The notes under the pieces: generated by a model
Databases searched by the model: none
Told to the model about the DNA's origin: nothing
What the model saw: only the letters and a program-made list of their open reading frames with translations
Position numbers and translations under genes: made by a program
NCBI GenBank assembly: GCA_008508345.1
Contig: QNGE01000884.1
Location: forward strand, 71,418 to 135,417
Length of the DNA: 64,000 bases
Reading direction: 5' to 3'
Source: Paragonimus westermani
Taxonomy: Eukaryota > Platyhelminthes > Trematoda > Plagiorchiida > Troglotrematidae
Shown here: positions 24,363 to 35,999 of the stretch, in pieces
How positions within the stretch are numbered: the first letter of the stretch is position 1
Layout of the letters: every line of letters starts with the position of its first letter

Positions 24363-26389
24363 TGCTGCGTCCCTCTTTTTTCGCTTGTGAAGTTTTGTAA
24401 ATGTCCATGTGGTGATCGAAGTAGGTGGCGGCTGTTTTTGATCCTCACGAGGGTGCGACGGTACGGTATTGATGGTCTGTATGTAGCGAGAAAGTGTTTT
24501 TTGCAGGTTTGGTTGATGGTGTCTCTCAAGAGGGGATAAGTTGGCCGTTATTCTCGAAGTTCGTTAGAGTCGCAAACAATGGTCGAAACGGGTTATTCTT
24601 AGTGTATCTGTGAAGCTGATCTACTGATGCTATTATGAATATAACATGACTTCATTCGTTGTCCAACGGATGCAACCCACAGCGAGCCGGTTAGTTGCGG
24701 ATGAACAGATTCGTAGTCACTGAATGTTCTAGGATGATACCTAGGATTGACGTAATTCGTAGCATCAAGGGATTAACAATAGCCGTCACTGATCCAGTAA
24801 TTGATGGGGTGGGAGTATGCACTTGGATGTCCTCTATGATGGGCATGCCCCACCTCTAGCCGACGACCCCCTAGTCCGTGGATAGTTCACTGGATGGAAT
24901 GGTCTCTACCTGATACGTAAAAGTCTGAACACCTATTTATAGGGGTGATTTAGCGGACCTAGTATCTTGTCGAATTTTATTCGTTGCAAATCATGTTCGA
25001 ACGTCCACGATAATTGCTGAATGGGCAACTGAGTTTCGTTTGAACGGCTATGGCGCACAGAAGGTTGTCTGTGCAGTTCCGTGTGGCATCTTAAATTTCT
25101 CGTTTAATCACCGGTTGCAGTTATCGGTTGTTCGTAGCTCGGGAAAGAGTTGTGTACATGCAAAATAGGCCCATTTACCTCGGTTGCCTCAATCTGGTTT
25201 GTATAACTGGCACAGAATTTGATAGGTTTATTTTCAGCACATAGAATAAGGGTCCCTGGAAAGGCATAGGCCGAATCGAGGCGACTATGTTGGACGTGTC
25301 CTGAGAGTCGGTTGGCTGGATCCATCTGGGGTGATAGCTGATGCATGGTGTCACTTGCTGGTGATATCGATGCATTTTCCGGGGCAGCCACGAACGCTTG
25401 GGCACGATGAGTTTGCTTCTGTTGCTTACAAAATGTTAGGTGCGCCAGACTGTTTTTCCTGATGTGTGTTAAGGAATTTCCACTGATTCAAGCACAGTCG
25501 CTTCTTAGAAGTTGCCCCGTGAATCATTCACTGTACGATAAGAAATGGCTGAATAGAGATATTTCAGCATAGACCAAGGAGTGTAGAGGTCATTAACGCA
25601 GCTTCTTTTAGCGTTGACCTATGAAACCTATTGATAAAAAGGCGGAACGAACGGTGTGTGCTACATTCCCTGGAAAGTTTTTGGCGTTCATTTTGAAATA
25701 AGGCGAGCTTGCTGATGTATTCTGTGTAATACTGAAAACACCAGAGACCAGAGGCTGCGTGACAGGTGGCTTGTCGTATTTCGGACGTGGGCTACTAAAT
25801 GATTACGTGGGTCTGAACGTGTGCTAAACTCTTCACATTATTGACGGTAGATCTGAGACGCTGATAGATTTGAGCTGATATTCACAATGAAAAGGTCACA
25901 TGCTTCGTTAGTACTTGTCAAGTAGCCGGCGAGGATGTCATCCAACACGGTGAATCAATCTGGTGGTGGAACAGTTCTCGAACTTGATAATTCTTTCACA
26001 CCCTGTTGCCGATTATAGTTCTGTTAATTCGAGACACGATCTTCAGCTCATACGACAATACACATTTAGTGCGCGTTTTGTTCTGTTGTTCCTACTACCA
26101 TCCCGCCTTCATTAACCGAGTTCAATCAGATAGAAATTCCGAATTGCGCTGTTCAAAATGTAAAACATCCCGGAAACCACAACAGATTTTGTTTGGCAAG
26201 GTTAACGACAAGAGGCAGGAAGATACACGGCTTAGTCGCCATGAAAGATACTCAAAAATGGACGGTGACACCTTCAGAATAAAGCTTCACATTTGGTTGT
26301 ACGCTGAACAGTAATCTTGGTCAGTCCTCCCAGGACTAGTTCATTTGCAACTGGCCAACAGGAAAGAACTGAAAGAACAGAATTCTTAC

Positions 26390-26526
26390 ATGTTTCTGTG
26401 CATTTAAGCTATTCTGGTGTTTTTCCACAGCCTTCACAAGCTGCGAAGGATCTTCAAATATATAAGCTGGCATTCCGAAGTTAGTTACAAAATTCTCGAG
26501 AAATGACAGTTTACCAAAAAGCCAGA
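26390..26526 (-). CDS. Candidate internal exon, gene A
   Basis: This is among the most convincing exons. The acceptor 'gtacttccatacttccag' and a GTAAGA donor enclose two bases plus 45 codons. The peptide reads WLFGKLSFLENFVTNFGMPA and continues with YIFEDPSQLVKAVEKHQNSL. Its composition is that of a real helical protein. Its entry phase completes a Phe codon with the exon at 28679-28766, whose peptide ends GIFRLYDL, giving a smooth hydrophobic join. No family is recognised. Confidence 0.55.
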
Positions 26527-27433
26527 CTGGAAGTATGGAAGTACGCAGTCTACTCTTTATCAAAACGCGATGTATAGTTGCATCACTTCGTGCTGCGGGT
26601 TTGTTACAACGGAAAATGGCGGTTTTCGGAGTATGGCAAGTGTTGAAAAGAGATAAGTTGAGTCAGTGTAAACAACCAAGAAACAACGTTCGAGGTTTGT
26701 TAAAACGCACTGTGATTCAACCGTGTGAGATTGAGGGAACACCTGTTACACAGTTGAATGGATAATGTAGTATAATTCTGTGGATAATTCGGCGCATTAT
26801 ACGTCCAGTATATGATAAACACAGTTTCCAGTCGCTATCTGTTAGATGATTCACTCAGTCGGGTGATTGATTTTTATCCAGTGTCAAGTCAGTGGCACGG
26901 AAGTGAACATGGCCACCTCATGAAGGTGACGCGATTATTGGGACAATCGAAACAAATGCACGAAGCCAAATGCGTGGCAATATTCTAATCTGTTAGAGAA
27001 CTCTTCCGTTATAGGATGTCCTCAAGTGCACGAGATCAAACAAAGCTGCCTTACTCAAACTTGCCTCTGATATTAAGTTCAAATGCGGGTGATCCATTCA
27101 TATACATCCAGATCAAACAGACTTTTGACCGCCTGCAACAGCCCATTAACTACAGCAGTGTGAACATACAAATTTGTTGATCTGCAACCTTTTCTTTTAA
27201 CTTCGGCGTTACTTTCAATTAGACAGGCCGGCAAACAGTCCTTCTTCGAGTTATCAGAAGCAAATGATCACTTTATATGCTTCTGATTAGAACCCGAATG
27301 TATCTTTCATGTGAGTTTGGATACTTTGAGCAGACATAGAGTTAGGTAATAACAGACTGAGTAACTACCACTTATTAAACCCTCTCATTCTTTAGGTAAA
27401 CAGTACGATCAGACCACTTCATTTGACAGTAGA

Positions 27434-27514
27434 CTCGAGCTACCTGACAGGGATTCGAACTCTAACCGTGGTTCATGTTAACCAGACATCCTTGTCACTT
27501 TTCTACCGGTCACA
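27434..27514 (-). repeat. tRNA-like segment (possible SINE head)
   Basis: On the minus strand 'gaccggtagaaaagtgac' is followed by 'gtctggttaacatgaacc' and a canonical B box, 'agagttcgaatccctgtc'. The spacing resembles a tRNA gene but the arms are imperfect. It is more like a tRNA-derived repeat or tRNA pseudogene than a working gene. Confidence 0.4.
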
Positions 27515-28678
27515 CGCTATACATGACGGAATAACAGCGTCGAAATAATATCGACGTTGGTTGACTGAACTATGCATAAAGAAGCTGTGTACGAAAATTT
27601 TTATATCTGAAATAAACGTAGCCAAACACACGATTCCGTATCTAGGACAGAAAGCAACAGGAAGAAAGTTGTAATCTGATATCCTCCATAAGTTTCAACC
27701 GCCACAATTTCTGACATTAAGTAACAGAGCCAAAAAATAAACAGACGAGTCAATACCGTGATTACTTATGATTGACTGACCTTAGTATTTTGCCGATTGT
27801 ATTGCGTCGTAAGTCTGTAATTAATTCCCGAACAACAAGATTATAAAATTAATCCGTTTTCCATTTCTTCTCCCGAGCCTTATCCATCAGCTAACTATGA
27901 GTGTCAACTTCTTCCTGATCATACTTGTGGGCTTTTCAGAATGTTATCTCGCCCAGGCCAGTCTGAGTTTACGTGAGACCATGTAGCTTCTTTGTCTAGT
28001 TTAAATGCCGTTTCGGCTCACGGAATTTTTTCGAAACGTTTTGCCATCGATTTTTGTTGAGTAAAGCACAGTCCCTGTTTCAGTGGAGTTCCTTGGTTTC
28101 AGAAGCTTCGTTAGGCAAAAAGGGTATAACCAGTCACCGTTATAGGCCAGCTAAATGATTATGATGAGACTGTAAGTGGGTATATCGAGTCCACTTTAGA
28201 AAACTCTGTCGGAGTCTGACTTAGAATGCTGTGTGAACTGTATCCTGTCTAAACCTGAGGGAAGTTTATGACTGTCATAGGATGGGGACCGACTCAGCGG
28301 TTGTCACAACTCTCTGTCCCAAATAAAAAGTGTTTGGCAATTTTGTAAATGATGGGTTGTCAGAGAATAATGTTGACATTTTCACCAACCCGCTTCTCTT
28401 GTCAGTGAAGAAAAAGAAAGGAATGTAATGATCAAGCTTTCTAGTACTATTTCACAAAAAGTGTTGAATCGGAATCGATCAAGAACTCTTGCCGAGACTC
28501 GAGTAAAAACGTGAGCAGGTGCCATATATCGTAACTGTAATGTTTTGGATGCCAGCAGCGCTTTCTAACATAAGTATGTTCCAGAAAACAAATCCGTGAG
28601 GAATCGTTGGAACATAATGGTTCTTGGTGACTCGCTGGAGCACGTAATGTATCGTCCTAACTTTCTGCCAATAGGTAC

Positions 28679-28766
28679 ATAAATCGTACAAACGGAATAT
28701 TCCACAATAAACCTCACTTTTCTTGGGAACGAGTGAAAGTTCATTTACGATCTCCTCGTACACATC
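28679..28766 (-). CDS. Candidate internal exon, gene A
   Basis: The donor is T|GTACCT. The frame reads EIVNELSLVPKKSEVYCGIF and RLYDL. It joins in phase to the exon at 26390-26526. The 5' boundary is uncertain because the sequence before it (gagatgtgtacgag) is a poor acceptor and an in-frame stop lies at about 28767-28769. The coordinate given is therefore the widest usable start. Confidence 0.4.
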
Positions 28767-29286
28767 TCACAGTTTTCCCGTGAATCAAACTTACACTGAA
28801 GTACTAAGCGTGCATAGTGCAGCTGACGATCTCAGCTGTAATACTGTTAGAAGTTGTCCAAAACCGTTCGAACTGGATGGCCCGATGCGTGTTTTAGATA
28901 GCCGACCTCTCAGGTGAAAACTCCACCAGTCGGAAAACAAATCCCCTAAACAGCAACTAAAGCCCAAAACCCCTTCTCAGGAAAAGTTCCCTACTGTTTC
29001 TCCGGTTGTGCAATAATTGATTCCGATACCTGTACTGTGTGAACTCCATCGTTCACACAGCTGAACTGAAATGTTTCCATGAACGTTCGTTGCAGACGAA
29101 ACATATTTTCTTCTAGAGTCATACCTATAAAATCACAAGTAACATAGTTTTCAGTTTGCTCCATGTTCTCGCTCTCGCCCTGTTTTCTCCCAACCGGTTG
29201 CTCTGGAGCTTAAATCCGAGGCTTTCTGCAGATCCCCACTTTCCATGCTTTTCACACCTAACTTGTAACCGTCGACTCAAGCTCAC

Positions 29287-29422
29287 GTTATTTAATCTCT
29301 CCGCCATATACCTACAAAGGGCTTTACTCAGCTTTTCAAATTTTTCAGGCCAACTTGGGTGTCGAGTGTTATTTAACGTGGTTCGAAATCCGAAATTATA
29401 CTTAGTTTTATGAACCACCATG
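29287..29422 (-). CDS. Candidate internal exon, gene A
   Basis: A strong acceptor (cttactgttaatgttttccag) opens one base plus 45 codons closed by GTGAGC. The peptide starts MVVHKTKYNFGFRTTLNNTR and continues HPSWPEKFEKLSKALCRYMA. A GTATAT donor 16 bases earlier is an alternative. The frame remains open for about 50 more codons past the donor, so the 3' end is not certain. It ends on a codon boundary, compatible with a phase-0 start near 28766. Confidence 0.45.
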
Positions 29423-30576
29423 CTGGAAAACATTAACAGTAAGACCACTCTTTTTAACCAACAATCGACCAAAGTTGACGTTATTGGTAACCGATATTTT
29501 TTGTAGGTATTATTAGGACCGGAAAAATCTCATGGCTCGTTAGATTTATAGAAAGATCAGCCAGCACAGAGACCTACAAAACCTGCTGGTTCAGTAAAAA
29601 TTCAGTATTTCCATGAAAATTGAGTTTATTCAATGTAGTTAATAGTTCACTGGATTTTCCAACCTTAAAAACATGGATACTCTTTACAACAAGTGTTCAT
29701 GTAACCTGTGACTTTTTTCTGTGAACCGAGTGTTACTGAATTATTCAGGAGTTTTGTGTGTCACGCTGTTAACTGACTTGCGATTACAAACAGGCTAAAA
29801 CCTAAATCAGAATGCGCCTATAAAAGTATTACGTTTGGTGTTTTACAGTTACTTTTATCTCGAGGTGTTCATCTCTGTAGTTTCACTGGTTAATTCATTA
29901 GAATGTTGTGGCTTAATTCGAATGAAGCACTCATGCCTGAGTGCTCAGGATGTCCTTCTAGAAGGATTTACTCAGCAATCCTCTCTTTCCACTTGGTTGG
30001 TATCAAAAGTTGTTTTTTGTTGTTTTGTGAACGAGAGTATCAATCCTACAGTTTAAAATGGCCTCAAGATACCTTTATTTGGACGTGCATGTTTGATCAC
30101 AAAACACGATGTTAATTATTGAGCTAAATGAGAATAATTTCGAGTCGAGAATAACGGATATACTCAGGCTAACTAGTAAAGACGAAGTTTGCTTAAGTGT
30201 CTTAGTCTGTCAGAAGAAATCTGAAAAATTTATGCGAGATTTGACTGAAATATATCTGACACTGTCTCTGGACCATTACAATAAACAACCTGTGGGCTAA
30301 CTGCCAACAGCATGCTCGCACAATTAGCTCTAGTAATCTCTTGGGAAACAAATGCCTTTCGTGATCTACTTCTGGTATCTGTTTTACACAGTATATTTCC
30401 AGTTTTATCATTCGAAAGCGGACAAACTCAACAATAAGACGGTGGTTATATGTAATAACTAATCAAGTCCACTTACCACACGCTGTCGAAATTATTCGTT
30501 TTGAAATTGCTCGAATGGTGCTTATCATCCAGCTAGGTACTTCTGTTTTGTTTATCCGCCAGCATGCGCAATTTCC

Positions 30577-30595
30577 TTCTCCTCCTCCTCCTCCC
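30577..30595. repeat. TCC microsatellite
   Basis: A short tcc-repeat tract. Confidence 0.8.
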
Positions 30596-30924
30596 ATGGA
30601 AACCGAACAGAAGCAGTGTGTGTCGTGGCAATTTAATTTGCATTTGAGACTTGCTCATCCTCAGGCATTGAACGACCAATGGAAACTGGGCTAGACCGAT
30701 CGATAGACATTGTTCCAATTGGTTGTCTAAATATTTGGCAGCGACAGCCAAAACTAACTTCTGTTTATTGTGAGTCAACGTACTATCCGGCGCAAATGAG
30801 AAACGCATCAGTATTTAGTGTGGAAAAAAGAGTTTCAAATGGAATACCATCCACGTTTAATCATAACCTTCGATTCCTGGCCAACTCACTTCGTAAGGGG
30901 ACACTAGACTCCAGTTTTGTTTTT

Positions 30925-31060
30925 GTTAGAGTTCATCAGTAGTGCATACTCACATTCGGGCCGCAATTTTCACTTCAACCATTGTGTTTATCAGGCTAGC
31001 TTGTTGACCACAACGCCAGTGACCTCATACTGGACGTAAGGGATCAATCAGGACTAATCT
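30925..31060 (-). repeat. tRNA-related repeat, minus-strand part of an inverted pair
   Basis: Reverse-complemented, this contains the core 'actggcgttgtggtcaacaa' and the following 'atgcactactgatgaac' block. It is truncated on the leader side and abuts the plus-strand copy that follows. Confidence 0.65.
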
Positions 31061-31084
31061 AAACTCTCAAAGTTCAATACTTAC

Positions 31085-31440
31085 TGTAAACATTGCTCAG
31101 TTGGTTTGATGAAGACCGTGACTTTGACCTAACTCACAGGTTCCTCATTGGTGGACTAATGACTGGAGTGAACAGAGTGGTTCTGTTTACTCTATTCTCT
31201 AAACGATCGGACGAATTGAACACTATTCACACAAGGTCGTTTTTGCGTGTTTAGGCTGGTAGTGTGGTTAGCACTCTGGTCTCAATTACGGGGGTCGGAC
31301 TGAAAATTACGGTCTAACGAAAGGTATGCACTACTGATAGGCCGTAATATGATCGTAACTCGAGTCCAAGACCTCCTTCCGAAATGAACCAGTTGGACAG
31401 AATGTCTGAACGTAAGAACGGCGATAGATTGTTACCGGCA
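31085..31440 (+). repeat. tRNA-related repeat, plus-strand copy
   Basis: This is a near-complete copy. It has the leader 'tactgtaaacattgctcagt', 'gtggttctgtttactctatt', 'gaattgaacactattcaca', the tRNA-like core 'gtagtgtggttagcactctg' with 'gtctcaattacgggggtcgg', and 'tatgcactactgatagg'. Together with 30925-31060 it forms a head-to-head inverted arrangement, suggesting insertion of one copy into or beside another. Confidence 0.75.
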
Positions 31441-31499
31441 TACAAATCGAGTTAATCTAAACTCTCGGAATCGTGTTTAAAACAATTTCATTTTGTTTC

Positions 31500-34400
31500 A
31501 GGATGCAGTTGACCAACCCAGAAAATCACACGCCTCCTGGTCGTTATTATGCAAAACAATTAGTAAACAAAAATAAATCAAAAGCTGTAACTGAAGTTTT
31601 CCTCTTTATTTCACGAGACCCACTCTGAATTTGGTTTCAAACTTTTGTACACATGATACCAACGTAAACCAGTCCTCATAAACAGTATGTTGCTAAAAAC
31701 GCTGATATTATGGTTTATTGGAATATAGTTGAAACGGACTAACGACAAGCACTTTCAAACAACTTGTGAGCATCTGGTTGTAATAACTATAGCTAATATA
31801 TCAAAGCTGGCTCAAACGCTTCTGAGTTCAAGTAAAATGATTGCAAATCTGGTGCTATTTAAGGTGGTTGATAAGTGAATCAATGGATTACCCGAAAGAT
31901 TGTAGTTCATAAGACAAGGGCGCAAGGACACAGGTCAGTAGTACGATCCATTTACTGGAGTCTGTAGAACTGGTCACGTGTAGGTTGATAATGAAACAAA
32001 ATCAATACAATCACTAGGGTAAGGTAATGAGGTTTCCTGATGTTTCGTAACGGTCACACTCAAATCTACACGGTATGACAAGCTTTGTCTGTCATTTAGC
32101 TAACTAGTTACAGATAGTCATTTTGAAATGATATAACTCCGTGCTTTGGGTGTTCAACTCATCTAGTTACCGAGACAATTCATTAAGATCGACCCGAGAG
32201 GAATTGTCAGGTGTCCAAAAGATCGTGGCAGTCGGTTTTGTTTACCCTTCTTCTAGCCTCTGCGATTTCAGCAGCTTTTGCAAACGAAAATTTATAAATA
32301 GCCCTAAATCCCCGCCCTAGTTAGTGGGCATGGCTTGTTATACTCACGCGATAAACTGTTGTGATACTTATGGTTCTGATCTGATATATGGGATTTATTT
32401 CGAGGTTACTGGGTCAACAGTCCAATTTCCACCTTTGTTTTTTTGTCATCTTTGGTTCCTGCGCGGTTCATTTGATTTAAATGTGCTAAGATCTCCCGTA
32501 ATTCTGAATCCTTTCAAATGATAATCCAGCTAAGATCAATATAATGATGATCCCCCTACGTGTAGCTCCTGATTTTCTTTTACTGTGTGTTTTATCAATC
32601 GCGCTTTACGATCTCTTGATGTGCATGATGCAGTATGAATAACCGTATTTCTTGAAGTGATTTCCAATGACGCAATTTTCGCAGTTTGGTGATCAATTTT
32701 CCGAATTAATCTCAGATCGTTTGTGGATGGATGACACAATAAGCTCCACGCAGCAGTGAGTTAGTTGCTTTACTTATTGTCGCACTAATCGACTCTCACT
32801 GAAAGCTGAGTGAGCTGTGACAAGGGTCCGGGTTCACATTAAATCATTTAATTCGGTTGTATCAGTTGTAAGTGACCCAGTCGTCGCACGGTGATTGCAA
32901 GATCCCCACCTAATCGGCGTGAGACAACGTGGTGATTTAACTTCAAAGGACAAGAAAGGAAGCCATCAGTGGTTTGAAGTTTGCAGGTTGTTTTGTTTTA
33001 CTAGATCGAGGGCCTCACAAGGCAGGATATGACTGTAGAGTTTGAAAGAGATTGTGGCCCGTTGGTGACGCCAGTATGAACTCTACCACAATTAAAAATG
33101 ACCAACCTGGGTAACTTCTTGTACAGAGATCGGCACACGCTCATTTTCCACACAGGTTCGTGGTTTTTGGACGTAAGTCCCCTGATAGTAAATGCTTGAA
33201 TTGAAGCTTCATGGCTTTATCAGAAAAACTACTTCTCTTCATCTCCTTTCGTCTCTCAACTATCGTCAAGAGATTGTCGACGATACTGACGTCAGTGATG
33301 AAATTTGAAACAAATTACATTCAGGGGACGCTTCCCGTACCAAATCAGTGAATACCAGGCAGAGGTTTACAAGTATGACACTAAAATACACACACAACTA
33401 AGGCGTGTTAACCTGGTAAAGCTAACCATAAGATTAACCTTGATACTTCAATTTGTTTTACGGAAGACAACAGGGTCTATTGTTTATTTCCATTCACCTC
33501 TTGTTAGATCAGTGCATACTATGAAGTGAAACCAGTATGTCAAAAAGGTGCTTATGTAGAGTATTATCGATCAATATCAGGGCAAGTCATCCAAGCACAT
33601 GTGGGTTAGTCATTTAAATATCTATTCAACTATATCAGTGTCGACTGGCTTCTGTAGCTTCATAAACGGTTGCTACGTTGTTAGGGTCACGAGATGGGAA
33701 ATTAATAAAGAATGATGGTATGACATGAAAAAAGAAACTGCGGGGCTTGTATGAAAGTACCCAATGAACAAGGAGTACCGTTGTGTGACTGGATAGCAGT
33801 CGTTTCCGCAGTGGCTTGTGCTCGTTGCCTGATCAGCCTGGGGCTTGATTGGTGATCTTCCAGCCAAGCACATCACTCAGTCGCATTCGGTTCCGGAAAA
33901 AAAGCACATACTGTGTACAGTGGTCTGAACTTGAAAAAAAATGTGCAGAAGATAACAGCACTCGGTAAACTGGAAACTAGCATGGGTTGGACACTTTGGG
34001 AGCGAACATTAGTTCGTTGCTCTACCAATAAGGAAAGACCAATGTGCTCTGCTGACTGAAGTCGATCAAGTCTTGAAACCAATTGTCAGTGTTCTATGTG
34101 AAAGCGACCAGTTTGGCCTCTGTTGGAAACAAGACCTGATTGCGACCGCGTCGCACAAACGAGCTAAACAGTGTAAAATTTTGTTCATCTGTTTGCCATT
34201 TCAACACATTATTGTAACAGAAGTATTTAACCATCAGTTGGTCAGACTTTTAAAAGCACACATACAACGGTTAAATTCACGAACACCCCTATCACAATGA
34301 ATCTGAAAGATGAAGCATATGGTCTCTAGCAACCTCTGTGAGCTTATTCTTGTTACGTTTTCCCAACCGAATATGAAAGCCGAAAGGAAAGGATTGTCTC

Positions 34401-35400
34401 ACATTTCAATAAACCGCATCACCCTGAATGATTGTAACTTGTTCCTAATGAATGCTTTTTGATACGGATCCTAAAAGTTGGCTCCAAGTAATCCTTCCAT
34501 GTAAACAACACAGCTCCAACCTACCAATCAAACCTGTCAAGTTAACGGGTGTTAGGCACCGCGTAACAAACTGCCAATTGTTTATTGTTTACGGAATGTT
34601 GAGCAAGCCTGCAGATATCAAAGATCACGTCATATTTCATTCAACCTTTCACCCATAAACCAGTGGCTGGAATGGTTGTAACACTTTAGGAACATAAATG
34701 ACTTGACACTTAAATGATTAGCCTACATTTGTTTAATGTTTTTACCAAGGGACATTGACTTATATTGTCCTCCGTAATCAACTCTTGTACTGATGTCTTG
34801 AAGCACGTTGAGCACGTGTATCTGTATTGATCTAATGAACAATAATCATGAAGTGTTACTGGTTATTGCTTGCTTCTGTTATGAAATTGAAGTGTAATCG
34901 ACCGGCAAAAGCAGCATTTGCTTTCTTTGTATACATAACCAGTGAACACTTATTTTCAAAATCAGAACTTCAGGCAACTTATCTGGGTCGCGATCGGAAG
35001 ACTACTGGAACTGCTTATTTCTTTAATATGATCAGTTAAACAAGCGGCGGCAGATGCGCTTTCGAGGGTGAAGGAACGCAAGCCGTATTCTGATCACAGT
35101 TGATAACTAAGGAAAAACTTTAAAGGTGCCAATCATAATTAGCTTAATCCACCCTATTCACTTGGTGAGAACTGCACCACGGTATCGAACCCGAACATGC
35201 GGAACCCACACACAATCGAAATTTTTCGTAATCCCGCGAAAATTTCCAATGAGCCATAGAAGACGGCGGTGAAGGAAAACTGCCTTCGATAATTCCTCAC
35301 CCCAGGAAGAATTATGAAAAGCAATTGTTCCATTCTATTGTACCCTAATCGGTGGCCGGCTTACTGCAAACTTAAGTAGGTGACAATGCTTGATTGTCAT
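31500..35400. other. Mostly non-coding stretch, probable intron
   Basis: A minus-strand open frame at 32536-32739 (peptide piece LIRKIDHQTAKIASLEITSR) looks protein-like, but its acceptor (aacgatctgag) is poor. I could not fit it into gene A. Nothing else is supported. Confidence 0.3.
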
Positions 35401-35468
35401 TAGTTTGACAATAATCGTCGTGCAGTAGATTTTGACCGAAAACTGCCCTTTCACTCATCTGCGGTCAC

Positions 35469-35619
35469 CTGCACACCGGAAGCATGTTTTTGAGTAAGAT
35501 GACCCTTCGATCTTTCGTTTAAACAAATGTCTGCAAGCTTCGTTAGACACCAGGTGAAAAAAATGCAATGCTGTAGGCTAGCAACAACTATTTCAGACAG
35601 ATATTCGCACTGTAGCCTT
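35469..35619 (-). CDS. Candidate internal exon, gene A
   Basis: An excellent acceptor (actgtccctggcctctgttgcag, shown from the intron side) and CAG|GTGACC bracket one base plus 50 codons. The peptide begins RLQCEYLSEIVVASLQHCIF and ends LTQKHASGVQ, with a mid-exon hydrophobic segment FFTWCL. It ends on a codon boundary. The next recognised exon (29287-29422) needs a two-base carry-over, so an exon is missing in between. Confidence 0.5.
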
Positions 35620-35999
35620 CTGCAACAGAGGCCAGGGACAGTCGAATGGAGCAGGTCAACACCCAAGGAACAAGAAACAAGGATAACTTATTACACTGAT
35701 TGAGAAAAAAGGTTGCTGCCATCATGCGCAATGGAGTGCGTTCTTCCTTCTGTTTACAATATAATTAATGCGTTCACTTCCGGTATTTGGAAATTTCTTG
35801 TAGACAAAGTCGATAAAATGCTTCATGTCGTAGAGAAATTGAACAGATTATCACAGGGCTAACAATCAATACATCTCGATAGTTCATGTGAATCGATGTA
35901 CTCATTCGTAAAACTTTCTTATCTATTGCCGAATGTGTTGGTGACTGAACATTAAACGAGTTGACAATGACTCGGGCACCATATTCAAGCTGAACTAAA

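Larger units (their letters stand above)
22980..25440 (-). mobile_element. Degenerate non-LTR (LINE) retrotransposon
   Basis: Conserved reverse-transcriptase blocks occur in order on the minus strand but in shifted frames. There is a pre-RT region with EVAWAVRSLACSA near 24.2 kb, a fingers block DFRPISICSVVTRCFRQMLF near 23.95 kb, the catalytic FLPLADDIALSASS near 23.56 kb, and thumb-like remnants (HRILKFLRL, IKDLASRN) near 23.0-23.1 kb. The style of these blocks recalls the R2/NeSL side of the non-LTR tree, but clade assignment needs a tree. Stops and frameshifts show it is dead. The part beyond about 24.42 kb (open minus frame at 25104-25391) is included only tentatively as the upstream region. 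No poly(A) tail or target duplication was found. Confidence 0.75.

Noticed and set aside
30109..30411. Protein-like frames on both strands at the same place
   Set aside because: Neither has a good acceptor, and the two readings exclude each other.
35160..35220. B-box-like 'gggttcgataccg' on the minus strand
   Set aside because: No A box or tRNA-like arms at suitable distance.
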